A DNA stretch of 64,000 nt, taken from the NCBI GenBank assembly GCA_038321775.1, contig JBBQFI010000007.1:139042-203041 (forward strand), in the 5' to 3' direction. The notes beneath the pieces were generated by a model that had not been told where the DNA came from, searched no databases, and was given only the letters and a program-made list of their open reading frames with translations. Positions 17,182 to 25,374 of this stretch are shown here, piece after piece. A program made the translations under genes and the position numbers. The stretch's first letter is position 1. The number at the start of each line of letters is the position of its first letter. This stretch comes from JBBQFI01 sp038321775. Lineage in GTDB: Bacteria > Verrucomicrobiota > Verrucomicrobiia > Chthoniobacterales > UBA10450.

Positions 17182-17469
17182 GATTCTAAAGGGATGAGCA
17201 GAATTCAGGCCGGAAGACCCGATCCGCTGTCCGGCCTAAATGTTCTTGCGGTTGACGGCAAAGATTCTGGATTTCAGCGAGGGAACAATAAAAAACATCT
17301 CCAGAATCTATCGAAGGTTAAAGGTGGAAAACCGGATGTCGGCCGCAAATGCTCTGCGCGAGTAGATGGATCTCGCGGAGAAAAGAATGGGGTCGCATCT
17401 AATTTTCGACATTTCATTCGGAGACCGATTGGACATTCGCAAATTTAATCCCGCCTCGCCCGTGATAAT
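17182..17469. other. intergenic stretch upstream of the response regulator
   Basis: Holds the response regulator promoter region and GGGGTCGCATCTAATTTTCG near 17390, which resembles GGGGTCGCGTCTAAACATTC at 14346. No supported gene. Confidence 0.45.
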
Positions 17470-17555
17470 CTTGACCGCTTAAAGCGGTCAGGTGCGTTTA
17501 ACCTTGTCTACACATTCCATTTGCTCGTTAGACTTGACCGCTTTAAGCGGTCAAA
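17470..17555. repeat. palindrome-delimited cassette, 64-bp class, copy 2
   Basis: Spacing 63 bp; interior GTGCGTTTAACCTTGTCTAC and TTTGCTCGTTAGA match the copy at 15617-15703. Confidence 0.75.
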
Positions 17556-17596
17556 TTATTGGCGCGCTCCGAGTTTAATAACTAACCATACAAGTC

Positions 17597-17632
17597 GCCC
17601 TGGCCCAGCTCGCCGAAAGCATGGATGGTTTG
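17597..17632 (+). pseudogene. hsdM 3' tail remnant
   Basis: Reads LAQLAESMDGLNA, a diverged LAQFAEI-type tail, again shortly after a palindrome (17533-17555). Confidence 0.4.
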
Positions 17633-17825
17633 AACGCCAAATCATCTATCATCGTCGCTGGATCCAAGACGCTAGCTTGGCCGGTGGTGCCGGGCATCCA
17701 CATCACCACACTTGTAATCAACTAATCTCCAGTCCGTGATGAAATCAGAGTCTAGATCTCGCACTCGCAAATGCACATTTCTTTTAGATTCATTACCCGC
17801 TCTTTTATTCGCTGGTGTCTGAAAA

Positions 17826-17961
17826 CTTGACCGCTTAAAGCGGTCAAGTTGGTGAAACCACGCTGAGAGGGAGATTTGAGACGACTCTGAATTGTCTGAT
17901 TCCTGCGTGAAAGAAACAATCCCTGTGTGGTCTGAAACCTTGACCGTTCAAAGCGGTCAAG
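17826..17961. repeat. palindrome-delimited cassette, 113-bp class, copy 3
   Basis: Spacing 113 bp; interior CCACGCTGAGAGGGAGATTT, GACGACTCTGAATTGTCTGA and AACAATCCCTGTGTGGTCTG. The right palindrome has the T-G wobble variant. Confidence 0.8.
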
Positions 17962-18224
17962 ATGTCTTTCGCTTCGCTTACGGCGCGACAAGCATGTGAC
18001 GAGGTGAAAGCTGACACCCTGGGAAATCTCTCTTGGCGCGCCGTAGCCTCAGCGAAGGAGGCAAGCCGTATACTTATGAATGTGATCGGCGTGCCTTTAA
18101 CGCCGACGTAGAAGTCGATCAGTTCGAGCGGTTCGGTTCCATGGTTCGCGCGCATCCCCATCACCACACTTGTAATCAACTAATCTGCCGTCCATGATAA
18201 TCTTGACCGCTTAAAGCGGTCAAG
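17939..18224. repeat. palindrome-delimited cassette, long class, copy 2
   Basis: Spacing 263 bp. Duplicate of 14579-14869, with the third cupin-like tail at 18065-18153 (minus) and CACACTTGTAATCAACTAAT at its right side. As in copy 1, a 113-bp cassette follows directly. Confidence 0.78.
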
Positions 18225-18337
18225 ATAACGAATCATGCTGAGAGGGAAGATTTGAGACGAGTCTGAATCGTCTGATTCCTGGCTGGATGAAACAATCCCT
18301 GTGTCGTCTGAAACCTTGACCGTTCAAAGCGGTCAAG
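18202..18337. repeat. palindrome-delimited cassette, 113-bp class, copy 4
   Basis: Spacing 113 bp; interior ATGCTGAGAGGGAAGATTTG, GTCTGATTCCTGGCTGGATG and AACAATCCCTGTGTCGTCTG. Confidence 0.8.
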
Positions 18338-18440
18338 ACGAAATGAGCGTCCATGTGATCTTGCTTCTGGGCTCCAACGTTTGCTTAAATGAGAAGCAAA
18401 AACCCCTCGTGAGCAAAATGATCCCTTTGTCGTCTAGCAT

Positions 18441-18576
18441 CTTGACCGCTTTAAGCGGTCGAGATAACGGAACCAGGCTGAGGGGTGGGATTTGAGACGA
18501 CTCTGAATTGTGCGATTGGCAGGTGGTAAAATAACTCCAGTGTCGTCTGAAATCTTGACCGCTTTAAGCGGTCAGG
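18441..18576. repeat. palindrome-delimited cassette, 113-bp class, copy 5
   Basis: Spacing 113 bp; interior CCAGGCTGAGGGGTGGGATT, GACTCTGAATTGTGCGATTG and CCAGTGTCGTCTGAAAT. Its right palindrome ends 13 bp before the winged-helix gene. Confidence 0.8.
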
Positions 18577-18589
18577 ATAATCTGGATTG

Positions 18590-18919
18590 ATGGGCAAGAC
18601 ACTCCTACACGCGCTCTTTCCTGTGGTGCGAGCCGAAATCCTTCGACTCTTGTTTACCAATCCACGACAAGAACTGTATGTGCGGGAGCTGGCGCGTTTA
18701 AGTTTCCTCTCGCTTCAGACGGTGCAGGATGAACTGGCGAAGCTTCAGGCCGCGGCGCTCGTATCGAGCCGCAGCAATGGGTTTCACCGGTTCTATCGTG
18801 CGAACCCGAAACACCCGCTCTATGCTGCATTGCGAAAGATGGTGATCAAGGGTGCCGCACATCCGAAACCGATCATGCGGTCGAGGCGAAGTGGTCTTCG
18901 CCGATCTCATCGAAGGTGA
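18590..18919 (+). CDS. winged-helix DNA-binding regulator
   Basis: 109 residues from the ATG at 18590. The sequence (ALFPVVRAEILRLLFTNPRQ, then ELYVRELARLSFLSLQTVQD and the wing SRSNGFHRFYRAN) is a MarR/ArsR-like winged helix of the type often paired with a nucleotidyltransferase gene. The C-terminus is basic (RSRRSGLRRSHRR) and may be altered. No partner gene follows. A palindrome lies immediately upstream (18554-18576) and another 40 bp downstream (18960-18981), so the gene itself is a palindrome-bounded cassette. Whether it binds the palindrome is a guess. Confidence 0.8.
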   Translation: MGKTLLHALFPVVRAEILRLLFTNPRQELYVRELARLSFLSLQTVQDELAKLQAAALVSSRSNGFHRFYRANPKHPLYAALRKMVIKGAAHPKPIMRSRRSGLRRSHRR

Positions 18920-18981
18920 ACGTCGTTGTTGCGCGAATACTTCGCTACCGTCTTGAATCGTGACCGCTTAAAGCGGTCAAG

Positions 18982-19422
18982 GTTATGGGCGCGCGACTGG
19001 CGCCTTTGTCATTACCGCGAGAGCGCACATGCAAGCATGCCGTGGAGATGAATGCGATGGATCAAGAATGCTATCTGTTGGAACCTGCGCGACAGATCGA
19101 GCGGATTTGAGACCGGGGCGGAGGGGCAATACAAACGTCGGTTGAGATCAACGGTGGAGAGACAGTTTCATCACAGCGTGTCCGTGATTTCCCTCTCGGA
19201 GCCGCTCATTACACCAAATTGCGAATGATTCGAAGAAGCGGCAGCCCTTCGAGCCTGCGAAGATTGCGCGCGGAATGGCTTACGTTATCAAACAATAAAT
19301 CGCTGAATATAAATGTCTGTGGCGCGCGACTGTAATTCTCGGCGCTCGCCGGTGCTGAAGGCGGCTTTTGCGCTTGACGATTACTTGCGCTCGGTGCGAA
19401 AACAACCGGGAGGAATAAAACA
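18982..19422. other. intergenic stretch beyond the palindrome array
   Basis: No supported gene. GCGTGTCCGTGATTTCCCTC near 19179 is a faint echo of array sequences at 12719 and 18349. The right end holds the promoter region of the small gene at 19423. Confidence 0.45.
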
Positions 19423-19569
19423 ATGGCCCAAAAGAAAGAAACGCCAGACACGCCCATTACCAACACACCCATCACCAACCGGCCGAGGACAGAGAGTGAC
19501 GAAAGTGAGTCTACTCCGCCCCGGAATCCAACTGAATCGCCGGCCAAGCCGGAGACGGATGAAGGATGA
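19423..19569 (+). CDS. small disordered acidic/proline-rich protein
   Basis: 48 residues (MAQKKETPDTPITNTPITNR and on to PETDEG). A good ribosome binding site (GGGAGGA) lies 8 bp before the ATG. The sequence is Thr/Pro/Glu-rich with no predicted fold. Function unknown; the clear initiation region is the main support. Confidence 0.5.
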   Translation: MAQKKETPDTPITNTPITNRPRTESDESESTPPRNPTESPAKPETDEG

Positions 19570-19594
19570 AGGATGTTAGCTGGTAGGGCACGAT

Positions 19595-19755
19595 CGCCGA
19601 GCGCGCCATATAAGGGTTGCTGGGACTTGAGTGCGGAGTGGACTGGCATAAGCGAGCGCAATGCAGCGGACGGCCCGGCGGTCCGTCCCTACCTGATCGC
19701 ATGTTTGGCGAGAACGCCAGAGACCGGACGGCTCGGCGGGCCGTCCCTACCATTC
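19595..19755. repeat. GGTAGGGACGG/CCGTCCCTACC-type inverted repeats
   Basis: Two GC-rich inverted repeats: GGACGGCCCGGCGGTCCGTC with CCTACC at 19668-19693, and GGACGGCTCGGCGGGCCGTC with CCTACC at 19727-19752. A related GGTAGGGACGGACCGCCGGG occurs at 46457. They can fold into hairpins and look REP-like. Confidence 0.6.
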
Positions 19756-19785
19756 GAGAGCCGCGTATGTAAGCTCATCGAGTTC

Positions 19786-20562
19786 CTATTGGATCGGCGA
19801 TAAATCCGTTCCAGTAGGTTGATTCAGATGTTTCCCTGATAACCGATAACGAATAACTGACCACCTTTCCTTCCAAAGACGGCGGACCCGACGCGGTGCG
19901 TACTTAATGCAGGTGTAGAGCAAGACCGGTAAGCGGTAACGTTGCAACAAGGCCACTTCGCGCAGATGACGATGCTTTAGTTTGAGTCCATTGACACCCG
20001 AAGTCGAGTTGGCGTGATGCAGAACCAGGTCGTGTGGAGGCGGCCATTTGTTGCTCCGCGCGTAAAAGCTTCGCGGAAGCATGCACCAGGAAAGCTCGTC
20101 ATCACTCAAGGTCGGGAGAAGTTTGTTGATGGCGCGTTCTTCGATCTCGCCCGCGTGTTCGTGGCAGAGGCTGTGTCTTACTTTCTCAAAGAATTGGATG
20201 GTGCGTTCGTTACAACGGCAAATAAAGAAACCGCTGTTGATGTCGGTGGGAGGAACGCCCGCGGCTTGGAACGCGATGTCGCGCGCGCCTAGCTCTGCCA
20301 TGGCAATCTCGGGAGTGAGCCGGTAAAATTGAATGTCGACATCGGACCAAATGATGACGTTGCCCGCGTGCTCGTGCAGGCTTTGCAGAATGAGGTCTAC
20401 TTTTTTGACCACGCACGGGACAAACTGGGGACTGTGGTAATGGCCTTCGCCGAACATCTCGATGACCTCCGATTGCACGGTCAAGCCGGGAGGGATCGTG
20501 GGCAGGAAATCCTCACGGTAAAGCGCATCGTGCGAGAGGGTATAACAACAAAAGATCTTCAT
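19786..20562 (-). CDS. nucleotide-sugar glycosyltransferase-like protein
   Basis: 258 residues. After MKIFCCYTLSHDALYREDFL, the segment NVIIWSDVDIQFYRL holds a DxD-type motif (SDVD) as in Nucleotid_trans/DUF273-like glycosyltransferases, followed by DINSGFFICRCNERTIQFF (DxNSGF, the usual second block) and LVLHHANSTSG with the late His. This points to a metal-dependent sugar transfer. Donor and acceptor are unknown; no polysaccharide operon surrounds it. A divergent methyltransferase starts at 20748. Confidence 0.7.
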   Translation of the reverse strand: MKIFCCYTLSHDALYREDFLPTIPPGLTVQSEVIEMFGEGHYHSPQFVPCVVKKVDLILQSLHEHAGNVIIWSDVDIQFYRLTPEIAMAELGARDIAFQAAGVPPTDINSGFFICRCNERTIQFFEKVRHSLCHEHAGEIEERAINKLLPTLSDDELSWCMLPRSFYARSNKWPPPHDLVLHHANSTSGVNGLKLKHRHLREVALLQRYRLPVLLYTCIKYAPRRVRRLWKERWSVIRYRLSGKHLNQPTGTDLSPIQ

Positions 20563-20747
20563 TGGATGTCGCCCTTCGATTCCTATCGGGATCGAGTCGG
20601 CGGATCAAGCAAAACGAACGCGGTTGAGGGTTAAGATCAAATCGTTCTCTCAGCTCTCAACCTGCCAAGAATTTTCTGGCAAGAGCCAATTCGGACCGGA
20701 CATAATTTGGCGATGCGTTACAAAACACACGCTTCCTCACAAACATT

Positions 20748-21557
20748 TTGAAAGACGAACACGCGCAGTTTTCCGGATCGATCCCGGCGGCATACGATCG
20801 CTATCTCGGCCCGATGTTGTTCCAGCCTTATGCGGAGGATCTGGCGGCGCGCGTACAGGTTGCCCAAAACGGTGCGGTTTTGGAATTGGCCTGCGGCACT
20901 GGCATTTTGACGCGCGCCTTGCGGACGCAGTTGCCTGCGACGGTGAAACTGACCGCGACGGATTTGAACGAGCCGATGTTTCGACACGCTGCGGATAAGT
21001 TCCGCGAAGGCGAAGCGGTGCAATGGCTCCAGGCCGACGCGTGCAGTTTGCCTTTTGCCGATCGCATGTTCGACGCGGTTGTCTGTCAGTTCGGAATCAT
21101 GTTCGTGCCGGACAAGGCATTGGCGGCGCGTGAAGCGCACCGTGTTCTAAAACCGGGAGGACATTTTCTTTTTAATGTGTGGGAGGCGATAGAATTCAAT
21201 CCGTTAGGCCAGCTCACGCATGAAACAATCAGCAGTTACTTCGAGAATGATCCGCCGGCGTTTTACGAAGTGCCGTTTGGGTATCATGACGAGGACGAAA
21301 TTAAACGCATACTGAAGGAAGCGGGTTTTCGAGAGATTGAGACTGAGGTCGTGGACAAAGTCGCTATGACGAGCCGGGCTGAAGACGCAGCGGCGGGTTT
21401 CGTGCATGGGAATCCGGTGGCGAAGGCGATCGTCGAACGCGACCCGGCTTTGTTGCCGGTGATCACAAAAGCGGTGGCCCAGGCAATAGCGGATCGATTT
21501 GCCGAAACAGATATTCGCGCTCCGATGCGGGCGATTGTTGTGCAGGCGTGGAAGTGA
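20748..21557 (+). CDS. class I SAM-dependent methyltransferase
   Basis: 269 residues from a TTG. Motif I is VLELACGTGILTRAL, strand 2 ends TATDLNEPMF, motif II is ADACSLPFADRMFDAVVCQF, and AREAHRVLKPGGHFLFNVWE is post-motif III, typical of UbiE/Methyltransf_11 enzymes acting on small molecules. It is unlike the one at 13409 in its termini. Followed at 78 bp by a frameshifted cupin gene in the same direction. Confidence 0.87.
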   Translation: MKDEHAQFSGSIPAAYDRYLGPMLFQPYAEDLAARVQVAQNGAVLELACGTGILTRALRTQLPATVKLTATDLNEPMFRHAADKFREGEAVQWLQADACSLPFADRMFDAVVCQFGIMFVPDKALAAREAHRVLKPGGHFLFNVWEAIEFNPLGQLTHETISSYFENDPPAFYEVPFGYHDEDEIKRILKEAGFREIETEVVDKVAMTSRAEDAAAGFVHGNPVAKAIVERDPALLPVITKAVAQAIADRFAETDIRAPMRAIVVQAWK

Positions 21558-21634
21558 TGAAATGAGTTGAAGCGTGGAAGCTCAGCCTACTTCCTCTCTT
21601 GACGAGGTCCTGAAAAACGCACAGAAGTTTTTCT

Positions 21635-22133
21635 ATGACGACAGAAAACGCGGCGAACTCTTTGCCCAAGAAGCAGACGATTATTATTGCGCCCGGAGAG
21701 GGACCAATCCTGGCGGCGTTCGGCGATACGGTGCAGGTGAAGTTGAGCGGTGAAGAGACAAACGGCTTACTCGCTCTTGGTCTCGGCACGACTCCGCCGG
21801 GTCACGGGCCGCCGCCGCACATCCATCATAACGAGGGATGAGATGTTTATTATTATAGAAGGGAGGTTTCGTTTCCTCGGCGCCGAGGGATGGTGCGACC
21901 CGGTCGGTCCGGGCACCGTGGTCTACACCCCTCGCGGAGTACGACACACTTTCCAGAACGCCGGGTCTGCGTCGGGCAAGCATTGGATCATCGCGACGCC
22001 AAGTGGGTTCGAGCGATTCTTTGGTCGATGCGCCGAGGTGTTCGCGATTGGCGGGCCGCCTGATATGCAACGGATCCTGACCATTTCCTCGGAACACGGC
22101 CTTGAGTTCGTGCCTCCGCTTGCTCCGCCCTAA
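21635..22133 (+). pseudogene. cupin domain protein, interrupted by a frameshift
   Basis: The first frame (21635-21841) encodes a cupin start ending PPGHGPPPHIHHNEG and a stop. The rest of the barrel continues one frame over: MFIIIEGRFRFLGAEGW, VVYTPRGVRHTFQNAG and a C-terminal tail to 22133. One extra base near 21837-21841 explains this: removing it would give HIHHNEDEMFIIIEG, the standard cupin metal-site run. Joined length is about 166 residues. It may be a true mutation or a sequencing error. Confidence 0.8.
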
Positions 22134-22180
22134 CGAGAAGGTGGATCGCGCAATAAGGCTCGAACAGCAAATGCTTTTAT

Positions 22181-22900
22181 ATGGTCTCCTGGCGGCACAT
22201 AAGTAATGGTTCGATAGTGAAGTTACCGGCAATCTCAAGTTTTCGCGCGCTCCGATGGGGATTGATCTTTTTTCTTGCAGCCATTGGGCAGCCAGTCTTA
22301 GCGGACACTATCATTGGCCGGACCGGGCCGGCCTTCTCCGATTTCACGCTTGGGCCAATCAATGTTTATTGTATCTCGTGGTCCGCGACCGGGGCGTTTT
22401 CGAATGTCTCGATCACGGCACGCATGACGAGTTTTAGCGGAGTTGCCGGTACCGGTATCGCGTACCTCACGACGCAGATCGGGCCGGGCACAACAGTGTT
22501 GGATCAGATCGCCAGTGCGCCTTTCGTAGTTTCAGCGCCTGTTGCCAGTGACGTTCTTCTATTTTCTGGGCTCTCGTTAACGGCTGGCACCTACTATCTG
22601 ACTCTAAGCTCTCCGCAAGATACAACCGCGTGGCTCGGCGCGTCGAACCCGCCAACTACAATCGCTCCGAGCGTTTCTTACAACGGACAGTTCGGGCAGC
22701 GCAATACTGCTGTCGATCCTTATCCGCCGGCATCGGGGTTTTCACCGACTGATGCCGCGCAAGGCTACAGTGCTCTCTTATTCGTCGTTAGCGGCGACGC
22801 TGTGCCAGAACCTTCGAAAGTTATGATGGTCCTTCTCGGTTGCCTGGTGATCGCGTCATCGCGAAAATTGACAACCGCGCTTAGGAGAAGAAACAGCTAG
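22181..22900 (+). CDS. PEP-CTERM sorting domain protein
   Basis: 239 residues. A long signal peptide (hydrophobic core LIFFLAAIGQPVLA near residues 28-42) precedes a beta-rich secreted domain resembling choice-of-anchor proteins. The C-terminus has VPEPS, a hydrophobic helix (MMVLLGCLVIAS) and a basic tail (RRRNS), the exosortase signal. Its function outside the cell is unknown. It is convergent with the CAP-domain gene ending at 22911. Confidence 0.85.
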   Translation: MVSWRHISNGSIVKLPAISSFRALRWGLIFFLAAIGQPVLADTIIGRTGPAFSDFTLGPINVYCISWSATGAFSNVSITARMTSFSGVAGTGIAYLTTQIGPGTTVLDQIASAPFVVSAPVASDVLLFSGLSLTAGTYYLTLSSPQDTTAWLGASNPPTTIAPSVSYNGQFGQRNTAVDPYPPASGFSPTDAAQGYSALLFVVSGDAVPEPSKVMMVLLGCLVIASSRKLTTALRRRNS

Positions 22901-22910
22901 CTAACCAAAT

Positions 22911-24665
22911 TCACGGGGCGGCTAGAACGTAACCGCTCGCTAGTGTTGGCCCGAACGCTGAGCTAACGAACGTCGCTCCGTTAAGATACCAGATCGACGT
23001 TTGCCTCGTGGCTGGCCGGTAGAGAACGTAGTCAGGCTTGCCGTTGTTGTCGAAATCGCCCGTGCCAACAAGGGTCCAGCCTGCGGTTATGCTCGGACCA
23101 GAGCCGCGCGCAACAGCGCTGCCGTTGATGTACCAGATCGCAGTCTGGTGCGTCGAAGGATTGAACAGCAGATAGTCGGGTTTGCCATTGGCGTTAAAAT
23201 CAAGCGCGTCGACTAACGTAAAACCGACGGGAAGAGTCGGGCCGGTAAACGTGCCGATCCGGGTCGCGCCATTCAGGTACCAGATGGCCGTCTGTCGCGT
23301 GCTCGGTTTGAAGAGGACGAAATCTTTTTTGCCATCGCCATTAAAATCCGCGCCAGCGACGACGACCCATCCGGCTGGAAGTGTAGGACCGAAGGCGGAA
23401 GTAAGAAGTTTGCCATCGTTCAAATACCAAATTGCCGTCTGATGCGTGCTCGCCTTAAAGATCACGTAATCGGGATGCCGATCGTTATTTATGTCCGCGA
23501 CGGCGGCAACAGTCCAGCCGACGGGCAGAGTAGGACCGAAAACTCCGTTGAGAAGGGTGTTCCCATGCAGGTGCCAGATGGCAGTCGCGCGCGAGCTGGA
23601 ATTGAAGATCAAGTAGTCGGTGAACTTATCACCGTTAAAATCTCCTCTTACACCCGGAGGCAGAGGTGCCACGGTGCCGGAGAGGTAGTCGACTTTTACG
23701 TTCAAGCCATTGGCAACAGTGGCCGATTTTTGTGCGGTAGTTACTCCACCGCCACTAAAGGTCATGGCATAAGTCCCGTTTCCCGGGACTGGGACTGAGT
23801 AGCCGCCGGAGGACGAGGTTACCGCATAGTAGGTAGTATTAGTGACGCTCACGCGCACACCACCGATACCTTCGCCGGGATCGTAGAAGTGATTGTTGTT
23901 TGCGTCGCGGTAAACCACACCAGTGATGAAAGCCTTTTGGCTCGATTGCGTCCCGAAATCCTGCACCACATATATTGAATCGAAGGTACCGTTAGGTTGG
24001 CCGGGATTAGCCTCGTTATCTGTGCCAGCGGTGATGCCGATGCCGATCTCGCGGAAAAAGGGCAGCATGGTCGTCTCGCGGTGGCCACGGCCCGGAACGC
24101 TTTGATCGGTGAAAAGGCCATTGTGCGCGCGGGCAATAGCTTGAGTAAGTCTGACACCGGTGTAAGGGCCGGTTCCTTGACTGATTTCTTCGGAAACATT
24201 CTCCGGACCAGGAAAAAATCCGGATGGAGTAGTGGGACCGTTATAGGGCGCGGATGAGTAGCCAGTAGCGGCGATTCTTTGTGTGGGAGTCATTCCGCCA
24301 AAGGTGTGTGGGGAAACGCCGAGGAAGAATTGATCGGCATTGTTCAGCCTGTTGGACTGGCCTTGCGCCGCACTTTGCAAAAGCGAATTCCAGGAGAGGG
24401 GCTGTACGACATTCTGAATGGTCCATGGTTCGCCGTTGACGCTTGGAGGGCCTTCCTGCAGTCCGCTTAAACCGAGACGCGTTGCTTCGGCGGCGCCATT
24501 GGCTCGGGCGCGATTGATCAACTCGAGCATGTATTGTTGATCGTTCGTCGGACTGCCAATGGAATAAAGTGTCTGGGCATTCGCGCGCGCAAACCCACTC
24601 ATAATTATGACGACAGCGGCGAGCAGAGCTGCGCGTGACGGAATCAACGTGACGAAGTTGGACAT
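22911..24665 (-). CDS. secreted CAP-domain protein with FG-GAP-like repeats
   Basis: 584 residues. A signal peptide ends near residue 30 (ARANAQ). A CAP/SCP domain follows: YMLELINRARANG, QPLSWNSLLQSAAQGQSNRL, the SPHTFGG loop, ENVSEE and GRGHRETTML. A short SdrD/Cna-like domain lies near residues 245-330 (YRDANNNHFYDPGEGIGGVR). The C-terminus has about five to six copies of a 48-residue unit (DFNGDGKKDFVLFKPSTRQT, AIWYLNG, GPTLP-GW) of the FG-GAP/VCBS type. The same repeat block closes the arylsulfotransferase-like protein at 47771. No membrane anchor is seen, so it is probably released. Confidence 0.85.
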   Translation of the reverse strand: MSNFVTLIPSRAALLAAVVIIMSGFARANAQTLYSIGSPTNDQQYMLELINRARANGAAEATRLGLSGLQEGPPSVNGEPWTIQNVVQPLSWNSLLQSAAQGQSNRLNNADQFFLGVSPHTFGGMTPTQRIAATGYSSAPYNGPTTPSGFFPGPENVSEEISQGTGPYTGVRLTQAIARAHNGLFTDQSVPGRGHRETTMLPFFREIGIGITAGTDNEANPGQPNGTFDSIYVVQDFGTQSSQKAFITGVVYRDANNNHFYDPGEGIGGVRVSVTNTTYYAVTSSSGGYSVPVPGNGTYAMTFSGGGVTTAQKSATVANGLNVKVDYLSGTVAPLPPGVRGDFNGDKFTDYLIFNSSSRATAIWHLHGNTLLNGVFGPTLPVGWTVAAVADINNDRHPDYVIFKASTHQTAIWYLNDGKLLTSAFGPTLPAGWVVVAGADFNGDGKKDFVLFKPSTRQTAIWYLNGATRIGTFTGPTLPVGFTLVDALDFNANGKPDYLLFNPSTHQTAIWYINGSAVARGSGPSITAGWTLVGTGDFDNNGKPDYVLYRPATRQTSIWYLNGATFVSSAFGPTLASGYVLAAP

Positions 24666-24951
24666 GTGTTACGCGAAAGGCTCGGATGCATGGCTCACGA
24701 TTTTCACTTCTTTTGCTGAAAAAGCAAATTGCGTGAAATGATGTTGCCGCCAAGATGCCAACAGTGGCGATGGGCAGGACGATAACGCTTCGGATTTTTC
24801 GAAGTTGGGGCTTTGAGAGGCATCCATACGCCGGTGAATCGCGTAGTCCTGTATGTAGGAAGGAAATCGCCTACACACGCGCTATCCAATAGAACTGCCA
24901 CCTTATCTTTCGACGAGCACGAAACCATTCACCCGAGTAACAAAATCTATG

Positions 24952-25374
24952 ATGAACAAATACAGCTGCGACGGCCGCAACGTTTTTATTTTGGTAATCA
25001 CATGCCTTTTGCTGATTGGTCCGGTGCGCTCTGAGGCGAGGACATGTCGCGTGGTCGATGACGCATTTGGGCAACCTGCGAAAGATTCTGCTCGGCTCGT
25101 CATACGCCGAATCCCGAACCTTGGCAGATATTTGATTGTCGACTTGCGTATCGATGGCGTCGCCGCGGGTTCGATCGCATACGGACACAACTACGAGACT
25201 TTTCTTACACCTGGGCGGCATGTCCTCTCGGTTAGGCCAACACCTCTGGCGAGATGGGGATCTCCCACGGAAATGATTCTGAATGCGCGAAGCGATCAGA
25301 CCTACAGCTTTACCGCGATGGGCGATCACTCAGGATATTTGATTCTAAAGGGTGGTCAGACGTTTTCGTATTAG
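24952..25374 (+). CDS. secreted hypothetical protein, tandem paralogue 1
   Basis: 140 residues with a signal peptide (VFILVITCLLLIGPVRSEA). The mature part is a compact beta-type domain with LVIRRIPNLGRYLIVDLRID, GHNYETFLTPGRHVLSVRPT and a Gly-rich end. A similar gene starts 170 bp downstream at 25542. The TPGRHVLSV block resembles small PEGA/DUF2846-like domains, but I cannot assign a family. An ATG one codon upstream (24949) is an alternative start. Confidence 0.7.
   Translation: MNKYSCDGRNVFILVITCLLLIGPVRSEARTCRVVDDAFGQPAKDSARLVIRRIPNLGRYLIVDLRIDGVAAGSIAYGHNYETFLTPGRHVLSVRPTPLARWGSPTEMILNARSDQTYSFTAMGDHSGYLILKGGQTFSY

Larger units (their letters stand above)
12656..18981. repeat. array of 16 near-identical 21-bp palindromes delimiting cassettes
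   Basis: Each palindrome has arms TTGACCGC and GCGGTCAA around a 5-bp centre (TTTAA or TTAAA), usually extended by C and G. Copies: 12656, 14579, 14847, 14965, 15504, 15617, 15681, 17470, 17533, 17826, 17939, 18202, 18315, 18441, 18554 and 18960 (starts; about 23 bp each). Three variants (15617, 17939, 18315) change one C-G pair to T-G, which still pairs in RNA. Spacings fall into classes: 113-118 bp (five), 63-64 bp (two), 263-268 bp (two) and unique longer ones carrying genes. No poly-T follows, so simple terminators are unlikely. The mosaic resembles bacterial interspersed mosaic elements built from REP sequences, but the palindromes here are nearly perfect and no recombinase lies nearby. 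Confidence 0.9.

Noticed and set aside
12656..18981. Palindrome array read as a CRISPR locus
   Set aside because: Repeats are perfect palindromes with recurring, non-unique spacers of several size classes, genes lie between them, and no cas gene is present.
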